A stretch of DNA of 64,000 nt from DATFVA01 sp963774455. Its GTDB lineage: Bacteria; Bacteroidota; Ignavibacteria; Ignavibacteriales; Ignavibacteriaceae. Where the stretch lies: NCBI GenBank assembly GCA_963774455.1, contig CAVZFD010000003.1, positions 620,001-684,000 of the forward strand, read 5' to 3'. The translations under genes were made by a program, and so were the position numbers. The notes beneath the pieces were generated by a model. It did not search any database and was not told the origin of the DNA. It saw nothing but the letters and a program-made list of their open reading frames with translations. Within the stretch, counting starts at the first letter, position 1, and every line of letters begins with the position of its first letter. Of the stretch, positions 36,719-46,309 are shown piece by piece.

Positions 36719-38944
36719 ATGAGAAAAACTCTACTTCTCCGGCTTATACTTCTCGCAGCCCTGATCTCATTTTCGGGGAGGTTTAATCCCGGCGTTGACC
36801 CGGATGAATATATCGAAAAAAGGATCGACAGCGTTATCGTAAAGATGACGCTTGAAGAGAAAATAGGTCAGCTTGTTCAGATCGTAGGTATGGATACGGC
36901 AAAGGAAAAACTTATCAGGAACGAACAGATCGGATCAGTACTAATTGGACTAAAAGGTCCAGCCGAATGTAACAGGATACAAAGGATCGCCGTAGAAGAA
37001 ACAAGGCTCGGCATACCTTTAATATTTGCAAATGATATAATCCATGGCTATTTCACAATCTTTCCCGTTCCGCTCGCAGAAGCTTCAAGCTGGAATCCCG
37101 GACTTGTTAAAGAAGCATGCCGAATCTCTGCATTTGAGTCAGCATCCCAGGGTACCAGATGGACCTATGCACCAATGGTGGATATCGCACGCGATCCCAG
37201 GTGGGGAAGGATTGTGGAAGGATCGGGAGAAGATCCATACCTCGGAAGTGTTTTCGCTGCTGCCCGGGTTGAAGGATTCCAGGGTAAAAGTCTTGATGAA
37301 AGGACAAGCGTTGCTGCCTGTCCCAAACACTACGTTGCATACGGAGGTGCAGAAGGCGGAAGGGATTACAATACGGTTGATATTTCCGAAAGAACACTTC
37401 GGGAAGTATACCTGCCTCCATTTCACGCTGCGATAAAAAGCGGCGCAGCTTCAATAATGAGCGCCTTCAACGATCTCAACGGCATCCCGGCCTCTGCAAA
37501 TCATTTTACCTTAACCGAAATTCTGAGAGATGAGTGGAAGTGGGACGGTGTGGTTATCAGCGATTATAATGCGGTTGGTGAAATTGTCCGGCATCGCTTT
37601 GCAGGAAATATGAAAGAAGCTGCCTACAGAGGATTCAAAGCAGGAGTTGATATTGACATGGTTGGCGATTCAATCGACGGAAATCCTTATGCCCCGAATT
37701 TGAAAAGCCTCCTTGAGGAAGGGAAAATATCTGAAACGGAGATTAACAAATCTGTCAGGAATGTCCTTCGGATGAAGTTCAAACTCGGATTATTCGACAA
37801 TCCTTATACTGATACTTCGTACTTCAAAGAAAACAACCTTAGTAAAAGGTATAAGGACAGCATCGCACTACAGCTCGCTAAGGAATCTATTGTTCTTCTG
37901 AAAAACGAGAATCACCTCCTTCCCGTCAGTCGCGATGTAAAAAGGATCGCTCTGATAGGACCTTTCGCTGATAATAATAATGATCCGGCAGGACCCTGGG
38001 CCGGCGGTCATAAACCTGAAAATCTTGTCAGCGTTCTGCAGGGATTGAAGAATTCGGTAAACAGCACTACGGTGATCGATTTTGTGAAAGGCTGTAATGT
38101 TAATGATTCCGACTATAAAGAATTTGATGCAGCAGTTGAAGCGGCTCAAAGAGCAGACCTTATTATCTTTACTGCAGGTGAATCAAGAGGGATGAGCGGG
38201 GAAGCTGAAAGTAAAACAAATCTTGATATCCCTGCGGTTCAGGAGGAACTTATTAGAAGGATCCAGACCGTGGGCAAACCTGTTGTAGTTGTTTTGATGA
38301 ACGGAAGACCGCTCACGATCAACCGGATCTCGGAAAATATTCCCGCCGTTCTGGAAACCTGGTATTCGGGCAGTCAGGCAGGTAATGCAATTGCACAGGT
38401 TTTATTCGGCGATTATAATCCTTCCGGCAAACTGCCTGTTACATTCCCCGGGTCAACAGGACAAATACCGCTTTACTATTACCATAAGAGCACAGGCCGT
38501 CCTTTTGATGAAGAGGATAAGTACACATCAAAATATACTGATTCTCCCAATACACCTCTTTATCCCTTCGGCTATGGTTTAAGCTATACCACCTTCGGCT
38601 ATGATAATATTACCGTATCAAAAAACAGGATTAAGAAGGATGAATCCTTCACAGTTAACCTAAATGTTAAGAACACCGGAAATTGCGCAGGAGAAGAGGT
38701 TGTCCAGTTATACATCAGGGACGATTATGCAAGCATTACAAGACCGGTCAAAGAATTGAAGGGTTTTAAAAAACTGAATATCCTCCCCGGCGAAACAAAA
38801 AAAATAGAATTTGAGATAACTCCGGACATGCTTTCATTCCTTGATATAAATATGCAGCCTGTGGTGGAACCTGGAAGCTTCACGGTTTACTCCGGCGGTA
38901 ATTCCGCCGATCTTATCTCTGCAGTCTTCGAGGTTGTTGAATGA
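36719..38944 (+). CDS. GH3 beta-glucosidase (BglX-like)
   Basis: 741 residues with an N-terminal signal segment, likely periplasmic. The catalytic barrel has TYAPMVDIARDPRWGRIVEGSGEDPYL, CPKHYVAYG and the nucleophile motif WDGVVISDYNAV (Asp282). The second domain carries GESRGMSGEAESKTNLDIP, where the acid/base glutamate is expected, and the C-terminal FnIII-like domain is complete (ELKGFKKLNILPGETKKIEF). It releases glucose from the non-reducing end of beta-gluco-oligosaccharides. Beta-1,2-glucan clusters of Listeria and Bacteroidetes contain GH3 enzymes acting on sophoro-oligosaccharides. The stop overlaps the next start by 4 bp. Confidence 0.92.
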   Translation: MRKTLLLRLILLAALISFSGRFNPGVDPDEYIEKRIDSVIVKMTLEEKIGQLVQIVGMDTAKEKLIRNEQIGSVLIGLKGPAECNRIQRIAVEETRLGIPLIFANDIIHGYFTIFPVPLAEASSWNPGLVKEACRISAFESASQGTRWTYAPMVDIARDPRWGRIVEGSGEDPYLGSVFAAARVEGFQGKSLDERTSVAACPKHYVAYGGAEGGRDYNTVDISERTLREVYLPPFHAAIKSGAASIMSAFNDLNGIPASANHFTLTEILRDEWKWDGVVISDYNAVGEIVRHRFAGNMKEAAYRGFKAGVDIDMVGDSIDGNPYAPNLKSLLEEGKISETEINKSVRNVLRMKFKLGLFDNPYTDTSYFKENNLSKRYKDSIALQLAKESIVLLKNENHLLPVSRDVKRIALIGPFADNNNDPAGPWAGGHKPENLVSVLQGLKNSVNSTTVIDFVKGCNVNDSDYKEFDAAVEAAQRADLIIFTAGESRGMSGEAESKTNLDIPAVQEELIRRIQTVGKPVVVVLMNGRPLTINRISENIPAVLETWYSGSQAGNAIAQVLFGDYNPSGKLPVTFPGSTGQIPLYYYHKSTGRPFDEEDKYTSKYTDSPNTPLYPFGYGLSYTTFGYDNITVSKNRIKKDESFTVNLNVKNTGNCAGEEVVQLYIRDDYASITRPVKELKGFKKLNILPGETKKIEFEITPDMLSFLDINMQPVVEPGSFTVYSGGNSADLISAVFEVVE

Positions 38945-41900
38945 TCAGCTCCGGAAGCGAAGAAGATTTATTGGGTAACAAAGTGAAGATACACTTCAGA
39001 CTTCCTTTACTGCTGATAATGATATTATATCCAATATTAAATCTTCACCCCCAGCAGGTGCTGGATGATTTTGAATCATTAAAAGACTGGAAGGTTTATA
39101 AATCAGATGGCGTCGAAACAAACATTAGCCTTGCAGAAGGTCATATCAGTAAGGCGATAAAATTCGATTACAACTTCACAAAAGGAACAGGCTACGGCGG
39201 TATCCAAAAGCTCATTCCCATTGAGCTTCCTGAGAATTACCAGTTTACGTTTTATATGAAGGCTGAATCACCTGCAAATAACCTCGAGTTCAAGCTGCTC
39301 GACAGCACGGGACAGAATGTCTGGTGGATGATAAACCGCAATTATAAATTTCCTTCAGAATGGACAAAGATAAAAATTAAAAAAAGAAACATAAGCTTTG
39401 CCTGGGGTCCCTCTGAAAATAAAGAGCTGAAAAGAATCGACAGGTTGGAATTCACCATTTCATCATACGTCGGAGGGAAGGGTTCAATCCTGATAGATGA
39501 TCTGAAATTCGAGAAGCTTCCTCCTGAAGATAATTCTCCCATTTTAACGTCAGCCGAAACTTCTTCCGAAGCTGGGGCGGACTACTCTGCTGAAAATCTT
39601 ATCGATAATAATTTTTTTACTGAATGGAAAAGCAGCAAGGATGAAAAGCAGGATGTCATACTTGATCTTCAGAAGAGGAGGGAGTTCGGAGCCGTTGTAA
39701 TTGAGTGGGACAGCACTGACTACGCAAGGGAATTTGATCTCTATCTTTCAAGCAAGGATGAAAACTGGGAGAAAGCTTACACCGTAAAGCGTGAAACAGG
39801 AAATACGAGCTACATCCGTTTGAAGGAAGAGGATGCTGAGAAAATTAAAATTGAATTGCTTAAGAGCAGCCGCGGCTTAGGTTATGGGATCAAAGAGGTC
39901 TCTGTTAAGAATACCGACTATTCTGATGACCCGAACCGGTTCGTTATAAATATTGCGAAGGATTACCCTGTTGGATATTACCCCCGGTACTTAGGGGAGG
40001 AAGGGACGTTCTGGACAATCGTCGGAGTAAATAACGACAGGAAAGAAGCTCTCTTCAATGAAGACGGTATGGCAGAAGTTGATAAAAAACATTTTTCAAT
40101 TGAACCTTTCCTTTCGGTTGACGGAAAATTTATAACCTGGAATGACATAACAGAAAAACGGACATTATACGATGGTTATCTTCCTGTTCCGGCAGTTGAA
40201 TGGAACTATAATGATCTTCAGTTTATCACTGAAGCCTTCACCTACGGAGAGGCAAATACAAATTCTGTGCTTTATCTTAAGTACACTATAAATAACAACT
40301 CATCTGAAGATCATAAGGGTAAGATTTATCTGGCAATAAGACCGTTCCAGGTGAATCCTTATTACCAGTGGCTCAACATAACCGGCGGCATGGCAGAAAT
40401 TGATTCCATTACATACCGTGACGGAAAAGTATATGTGAATGACGACAAAGTTGTTATCCCTGTTACCCCTTCAAACGATTTCGGCGCCTCACCTTTTGAT
40501 GAAGGGGATATAACTAATTATTTAGCTCAAGGGAAAATACCCCCGCACCGCTCAGTGATTGACAAACGTAAATCTGCAAGCGGGGTTCTTAGCTATACTT
40601 TTGAACTAAGTCCCGGTAAAAGTAAAACCATTTACCTTGCTGTTCCTTTTTACGGGAGAAGTATCCCTGCTAGTTTAGATGAGAATATAGTTGAGAACAA
40701 ACTTAAAGAGAATATCGTATTCTGGGAGTCGAAAGTTGATCATATTAAATTTAATCTCCCGGATTCGGGCGACAGAATAATCAATACCTGGAAATCGAAC
40801 CTCGCGTATATTTTAATCAACAGGGACAGCGCGGGGATACAACCGGGATCCAGGTCGTATGAAAGATCGTGGATACGGGATGGAGCGTTAACGTCTTCTG
40901 CATTATTAAAATCAGGTATAGTTAAAGAGGTTAAGGATTTTATTAAATGGTATGCTGCCCATCAGTATGAGAATGGGAAAGTTCCCTGCGTGGTAGATGC
41001 AAGGGGTCCTGACCCGGTACCGGAAAATGATAGTCACGGTGAATTCGTTTATCTTATAAAAGAATATTTCAATTTTACAAAGGACACGGTTTTTCTCAAA
41101 GACATGAACAGCCACGTATTAAAAGCAGTTGACTATATGGATACCCTTATTTCGCAGCGTTCCACACCTCACTTTAAGAACGAAAATGACAGCGTGCGCG
41201 CCTACTACGGGATAATGCCTGAGTCGATTAGTCACGAAGGCTATTCAGCCAAACCTATGCATTCCTACTGGGACGATTTCTTTACAATGAAGGGATTAAA
41301 AGACGCCGCGGAGATAGAACGCATCCTTGGTGAAAAAGACAATTATGAAAAAGTTAGAAGGATGAGAGATACTTTCAGGGACAATCTTTACAACTCGCTT
41401 GATCTCGCAATAAAATTAAGAGGTATTAATTATATCCCCGGATCTGTGGAACTGGGCGACTTCGATGCAACTTCGACTACCATTGCCATCTCACCTTGTA
41501 ATGAACTTCAAAATCTCCCTGAACCCTATGCAAAGAATACTTTTGATAAATACTATGAATTCTTTAAGGAGAGAAGAGATAATAAGATTGAATGGAATGC
41601 ATACACTCCCTACGAAAACCGCCTGATAGGATCATTTATATTCCTGGATCAGCCTGAGAGGGCACATGAACTGATAAAATTCTTCCTGAATGATCAGAAG
41701 CCTCAAAGCTGGAATGAATGGGCAGAGGTAGTGTGGCATAAAGAAAGATACCCCGGCTACATAGGCGATATGCCCCATACCTGGGTTGGTTCTGATTTTA
41801 TAAACGCTGTAAGGTCGATGTTTGTATATGAAAATGAGTATGATTCCTCTCTTGTTTTGGGCGCAGCTTTATATAAGGACTGGGTTAATTCTCCGGCCGG

Positions 41901-42162
41901 AATGTCGGTTGAAAATCTGCCTACATATTACGGTGAAATGTCTTATTCAATTAATAGGTCGGGAAGCAATTATAAGATACAATTATACGGAGGTATTTCC
42001 CTTCCTCCCGGCGGTATAATCATTAAGAATATTTTTAATGATAAAGCCCCATCTGCTGTAACAGTCAACGGAATTTCCATAAATGCTTTCAATAAAAAAA
42101 ATATTCATATAAAAACATTTCCTGCAGAAGTTGAAATATCATTTCAAGAAAAAACGAGATGA
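38941..42162 (+). CDS. Secreted discoidin-domain protein with six-hairpin glycosidase-like module
   Basis: 1073 residues. An unusually long N-region precedes the hydrophobic signal (about 20-34). A jelly-roll binding domain (about 40-195, FESLKDWKVYKSDGVETN, ILIDDLKFEKL) and an F5/8-type discoidin domain (about 200-325, ENLIDNNFFTEWKS) come first. Residues about 600-1000 look like an (alpha/alpha)6 six-hairpin enzyme: YERSWIRDGALTSSALLKSG, GEFVYLIKEYF, YWDDFFTMKGLKDA, WAEVVWHKERYPGYIGDMPHTWVGSDF. It recalls amylo-alpha-1,6-glucosidase, GH15 and GH78-type folds, but I cannot assign a GH family. The start overlaps the GH3 stop and the stop overlaps the esterase start, so translation is coupled. 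Confidence 0.72.
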   Translation: MISSGSEEDLLGNKVKIHFRLPLLLIMILYPILNLHPQQVLDDFESLKDWKVYKSDGVETNISLAEGHISKAIKFDYNFTKGTGYGGIQKLIPIELPENYQFTFYMKAESPANNLEFKLLDSTGQNVWWMINRNYKFPSEWTKIKIKKRNISFAWGPSENKELKRIDRLEFTISSYVGGKGSILIDDLKFEKLPPEDNSPILTSAETSSEAGADYSAENLIDNNFFTEWKSSKDEKQDVILDLQKRREFGAVVIEWDSTDYAREFDLYLSSKDENWEKAYTVKRETGNTSYIRLKEEDAEKIKIELLKSSRGLGYGIKEVSVKNTDYSDDPNRFVINIAKDYPVGYYPRYLGEEGTFWTIVGVNNDRKEALFNEDGMAEVDKKHFSIEPFLSVDGKFITWNDITEKRTLYDGYLPVPAVEWNYNDLQFITEAFTYGEANTNSVLYLKYTINNNSSEDHKGKIYLAIRPFQVNPYYQWLNITGGMAEIDSITYRDGKVYVNDDKVVIPVTPSNDFGASPFDEGDITNYLAQGKIPPHRSVIDKRKSASGVLSYTFELSPGKSKTIYLAVPFYGRSIPASLDENIVENKLKENIVFWESKVDHIKFNLPDSGDRIINTWKSNLAYILINRDSAGIQPGSRSYERSWIRDGALTSSALLKSGIVKEVKDFIKWYAAHQYENGKVPCVVDARGPDPVPENDSHGEFVYLIKEYFNFTKDTVFLKDMNSHVLKAVDYMDTLISQRSTPHFKNENDSVRAYYGIMPESISHEGYSAKPMHSYWDDFFTMKGLKDAAEIERILGEKDNYEKVRRMRDTFRDNLYNSLDLAIKLRGINYIPGSVELGDFDATSTTIAISPCNELQNLPEPYAKNTFDKYYEFFKERRDNKIEWNAYTPYENRLIGSFIFLDQPERAHELIKFFLNDQKPQSWNEWAEVVWHKERYPGYIGDMPHTWVGSDFINAVRSMFVYENEYDSSLVLGAALYKDWVNSPAGMSVENLPTYYGEMSYSINRSGSNYKIQLYGGISLPPGGIIIKNIFNDKAPSAVTVNGISINAFNKKNIHIKTFPAEVEISFQEKTR

Positions 42163-42896
42163 AAAAACTACTAATGGCAACAGGTTTATTATTTTTGTTT
42201 CCGGCAGCTATGCTTTTTGCACAAATAGATTTATCAAAGCAGATACCCGGTAACCTTGAAAAAGAAATCTCAGTAAAAGTATCGCTTAGATATCTCCTTT
42301 ATCTTCCCGATAATTATAGTGAAAAAGATAGTTCCTGGCCGCTCGTCCTTTTTCTGCACGGATCAGGAGAGAGGGGAGATGATCTTGAATCGGTAAAAAG
42401 ACATGGTCCCCCTATGCTTGTTGAAAAGGGGAAGGACTTCCCGTTTATACTCGTTTCACCACAATGTCCTTTGGGCAGGAGATGGGAGCCGCTGGAATTG
42501 TCGGTGCTCCTGGACGAAATTGAGAAGGATTACCGCGTGGATACAAACAGGGTTTATGTTACAGGACTCAGTATGGGCGGTGAAGGAACATGGAAACTGG
42601 CTTTTGCAGAACCGCACCGGTTTGCGGCTATTGCGCCGGTATGCGGAAGAACAAACTCATTTTACCTCGATGCAGGTTTATTGAAGGATATGCCTGTCTG
42701 GGTATTCCATGGTGCGAAGGATGATGTTGTTCCGGTGGCTGAATCAGAGAGACTGGTTAGTGCCTTAAAAGAGGCCGGCAGCACTGTTAAGTTCACCGTA
42801 TACCCGGAAGCAAATCATAATGCATGGACGGAGACATACAGAAATGAAGAATTATATAAATGGCTGCTTGAACATAAGCTGGGTGAAAATAACTAA
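42159..42896 (+). CDS. Secreted alpha/beta-hydrolase esterase
   Basis: 245 residues with a signal peptide ending at LFAQ. The fold is that of polyhydroxybutyrate-depolymerase / carboxylesterase-like enzymes: PLVLFLHGSGERGDD (oxyanion region), nucleophile elbow GLSMGG with Ser138, acid HGAKDD with Asp188/189, and His220 in PEANHNAW. It is translationally coupled to the gene before (ATGA overlap) and its stop ends right before the GH2 gene. In a glycan locus such an enzyme usually removes acyl side groups. Natural beta-1,2-glucans often carry succinyl esters, so desuccinylation is a reasonable guess. Confidence 0.8.
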   Translation: MKKLLMATGLLFLFPAAMLFAQIDLSKQIPGNLEKEISVKVSLRYLLYLPDNYSEKDSSWPLVLFLHGSGERGDDLESVKRHGPPMLVEKGKDFPFILVSPQCPLGRRWEPLELSVLLDEIEKDYRVDTNRVYVTGLSMGGEGTWKLAFAEPHRFAAIAPVCGRTNSFYLDAGLLKDMPVWVFHGAKDDVVPVAESERLVSALKEAGSTVKFTVYPEANHNAWTETYRNEELYKWLLEHKLGENN

Positions 42897-44968
42897 ATGA
42901 AAAATACGGAAAAGAAAATATCATTAAACGGTTCCTGGGAATACCTGGCTGACAGCGATGGGCAGCTCATATATGAGCAGGTCAAAGAAAAAATTAAACG
43001 GAAGAAAACAAAAAAGATGCAGGTGCCGGTAAACTGGGAACTGGCGGGACTACATAATTTTTCAGGCACTGTATGGTTTATAAAATCCTTTAAATTCAAT
43101 CTCCCCGGCAAACTGAATATGCTGGAGTTTGAAGGGGTGGATTATTTTGCCGATGTCTGGCTGAACGATACTTACCTGGGAAACCACGAAGGTTATTTTC
43201 AATCATTTTATTTCGATGTTACACCTACATTGAAAATTAACAACCTGCTGATAGTAAAAGTGACCTCTCCATTTGAAGAACCCGGAACAGTCTGGCCGTA
43301 CAGGAAAAAGCTTATCAAGGGAATCTTCAACCATCACGACTGCAGACCCGGGGCGTGGAGCTTTGAACATGGACAGGATCAGAATACCGGCGGAATCTGG
43401 AATGATGTTATACTCCATTCCGTAAACAATATTTTTACCCGACATCCCCGTATATCAACTAAGCTTGATGCAGGCAGGAACAGCGCAAGGTTAATGTTTC
43501 AATTCCCTTTTACAGGGAATCCGGAGAAGCCCGGAAGGAAAGAATTGAGATTACCCTGGTTCCTCAGAAAGGAAAAAAATTAAAGTTTAAGGAAGATGTT
43601 CTGCCCCGGGGCGATAGAGGTGATATAAATTTCTCCTTTGAAATATATGAACCTGAGTTATGGTGGTGTCGGGATCTTGGCGAACCGCACCTTTACAGGA
43701 TGAACATTGAAGGCGAAAACTTCGGCATTCAGAATGTGTCCTTTGGAATAAGGGAGGTTCGGCTAAATGATAAGAGGGAGTTTTTTATCAACGGCAAGAG
43801 ACTCTTCCTGAGGGGGACAAACGTAATTCCCATCCAGTTTTTATCTGAATTAAAAGATCAGAAAATTCAGGAGCAGGTCAGTCTTATAAAAGAAGCTAAT
43901 ATAAATATCATAAGAATGCATGCTCACGTCAACCGCTCTGAATATTACGATGAGTGCGACAGGCAGGGGATACTTGTATGGCAGGATTTTTCTCTTCAAT
44001 GGACGTACGATGAATCAATGGAATTTACTGAAAATGCCGTTTCGCAGATTAAAGATATGGTAAATCTTCTTTCTAATCATCCTTCTATCGCCTTTTGGTG
44101 CTGCCACAATGAACCCGGGAAACAAATTGAAACCCTTGATCCTTTATTATATGAAGCCGTAAAAAGTACTGATAGCAGCAGGATAATAAGAATGGCCTCC
44201 AATTACGAGGAGCATCCCTATGACGGCTGGTACTGGGGAAATAAGGAACACTTTGCAGCGAAGCCTATGGGTCCTCTCATAACTGAATTCGGTGCACAGG
44301 CTTTACCGGAAATAAAATCATTAAAAAAGATAATTCCGCGCAAAGATCTTGAAAACCCGGCGGGAAAAAGCTGGGCATATCATAACTTTCAATACGAGCA
44401 GACGTTTAATATAGCAGAAGTAGACCGGGGGAAAAACGTTAGGGAATTCATAAATAATTCACAGGAATACCAGTCGGACCTCCTGAAGACCGCCATTGAT
44501 TTTTACCGCCGGGGAAAGAATAAAGATATTACAGGAATATTTCAGTTTATGTTCATCGACTGTTGGCCTTCGATAACCTGGTCGGTCGTCGACTATTTCG
44601 GAGTGAAGAAAAAAGGATACTCTGCTCTTCAAAAAACCTTTCAGCCTTTATATATTTCAGTTAACGTCAGGCAGAAAAAATATTTTGCCGGTCAGAAGCT
44701 TAAAATAGATTACTGGATTATAAATGACTTTCAGAGGCCATATAACCTTTGCAGACTAATTATTTCAATTGAAGGTGAGATCATTTACAACGTTCCGGTT
44801 AACGTTATCAGTGAAGATTCCGTCGATTTTTGTTACTGGGAAGATATCGATGCCAGGCTTCCCGGGAAGATTAAAACAGGGAAGTACAGATTGGATTTTG
44901 AACTGGTGCAGAATGAAAAAACGATATCCTCAAATAACTATGAAATTGAAATTGTGAAAAAAATATGA
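42897..44968 (+). pseudogene. GH2 family beta-glycosidase, split by a 1-nt frameshift
   Basis: The first frame (42897-43583) encodes the sugar-binding and start of the immunoglobulin-like domain (LNGSWEYL, GTVWFIKSF, GVDYFADVWLND). The second frame, open from before 43499 to 44968, carries the catalytic barrel: acid/base in CHNEPG, nucleophile in PLITEFGAQ. The frames join smoothly at 43509-43512 if one T is added to TTTT, turning QFPF into QFPFYRESGE and leading into ERIEITLVPQKG. Corrected length is about 690 residues. No signal peptide is visible. Specificity could be beta-mannosidase, beta-glucosidase or similar. It may be a sequencing error or a fresh mutation. Confidence 0.8.
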
Positions 44969-46257
44969 AAGGACTCAGGATTAAATATTTTTCGGTTCAG
45001 CTGCTCATTCTACTGATCCTGATCGCGTCAGGCTGTTCAGATAAAAAAAACAGCACAACAACCCTTAAATTTTGGGCGATGGGTACCGAAGCTGAATATG
45101 TTACAAAGCTGGTTCCTGAATTCCAGAAACGCAATCCCGGTATAAAAATAGATGTGCAGCAGATTCCATGGAACGCGGCGCAGGAAAAACTAGTAACTGC
45201 TTTTGCAAGCGACAATACTCCCGATATCTGCCAGTTGGGCAATACCTGGGTCCCCCAGTTTGCTTCGCTGGATGCAATTATCAGTCTTGATGATTTTATT
45301 GCAAAGTCGTCTTTAATAAACAAGGAAAATTATTTTGAGGGAATATGGGACACTAATGTTCTGGATTCAGTGGTGTATGGAATTCCATGGTATATCGATA
45401 CCAGACTGATGTTTTACCGTACCGATGTATTTAAAAAGGCAGGGTATGATGAGCCGCCACGGTCGTGGGCTGAACTATATGACCTCTGTAAAAAGATAAA
45501 AGCACTTCATCCTGGTCAGGATAAATATGCAATCTACCTCCCGACAAATGAGTGGAATCCCTTCATTATGTTTGCCCTGGAAAATAATGCTAAGCTTCTG
45601 AAAGAAAATAATTCAAGAGGAGATTTTGAAGCGGACAATTTCAAAGAAGCCTTCCGGTTCTTGACGAAATTTCATAAAGAAAAGCTGGCGCCTATAGGTT
45701 TTTCACAGGTTACGAATGTGTACCAGGCATTTGTAGAGGAATATTTTTCAATCTATATAAGCGGTCCCTGGAATATAAATGAATTCAGGAAATGGATGAC
45801 AGGTGACTTGGCCGATAAATGGTCAACTGCCCCGATGCCTTCAAAGTACGGCGATCATTACCCCGGTGTTTCCCTGGCAGGCGGATCGAGCCTGGTAATA
45901 TTTAAGGACTGCCAACATAAGCAGTTGGCCTGGAAGTTTATTGAGTTCCTTTCGGAATCATCAACGCAGCTTGAGTTTTATCACCTTCTATATAACCTCC
46001 CCGCGGTTAAAGAAGCATGGGAGGATACATCGCTTTCAAATAATAAATATATGCAGGCATTCAGGCTGCAGTTTGAAAATGTGGTTGCCACACCGAAAGT
46101 ACCTGAATGGGAGCAGATTGCATTCGCGAAAGTTCAGCAGTATGCGGAGCTGGTAGTAAGGGGAGCAATGACGGTTGATGAAGCTGTAAAAAATCTCGAC
46201 AAAGATGTTGACAAAATACTGGAGAAGAGAAGATGGCTGTTGTCAAGGAAAAAGTAA
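44965..46257 (+). CDS. ABC transporter sugar-binding lipoprotein (family 1)
   Basis: 430 residues. Lipobox IASGC places the lipid-anchored cysteine at residue 24. The sequence follows the MalE/UgpB type: LKFWAMGTEAEY, LVPEFQKRNPGIKIDVQQIPW, AFASDNTPDICQLGNTWVPQF, IPWYIDTRLMFYRTDVFKKAG, and AGGSSLVIFKDCQHKQLAWKFIEFL. It delivers oligosaccharides to the two permeases that follow. Beta-1,2-glucan clusters in Listeria use a binding protein of this class. Start overlaps the GH2 stop by 4 bp. Confidence 0.9.
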   Translation: MKGLRIKYFSVQLLILLILIASGCSDKKNSTTTLKFWAMGTEAEYVTKLVPEFQKRNPGIKIDVQQIPWNAAQEKLVTAFASDNTPDICQLGNTWVPQFASLDAIISLDDFIAKSSLINKENYFEGIWDTNVLDSVVYGIPWYIDTRLMFYRTDVFKKAGYDEPPRSWAELYDLCKKIKALHPGQDKYAIYLPTNEWNPFIMFALENNAKLLKENNSRGDFEADNFKEAFRFLTKFHKEKLAPIGFSQVTNVYQAFVEEYFSIYISGPWNINEFRKWMTGDLADKWSTAPMPSKYGDHYPGVSLAGGSSLVIFKDCQHKQLAWKFIEFLSESSTQLEFYHLLYNLPAVKEAWEDTSLSNNKYMQAFRLQFENVVATPKVPEWEQIAFAKVQQYAELVVRGAMTVDEAVKNLDKDVDKILEKRRWLLSRKK

Positions 46258-46307
46258 AAAGTAAAAAGGAAAAAGGAAAAAGTAAAAAGGAAAAAGGAAA
46301 AAGTAAG
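46247..46307 (+). repeat. Purine-only tandem repeat (AAAAAGG/AAAAAGT)
   Basis: A run of about 60 bases with only A, G and a few T, built from AAAAAGG and AAAAAGT units, starts in the last codons of the binding-protein gene and fills the gap to the permease. It is prone to slippage, and it could alter the C-terminus of the binding protein or the permease ribosome site. Confidence 0.7.
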
Positions 46308-46309
46308 AC

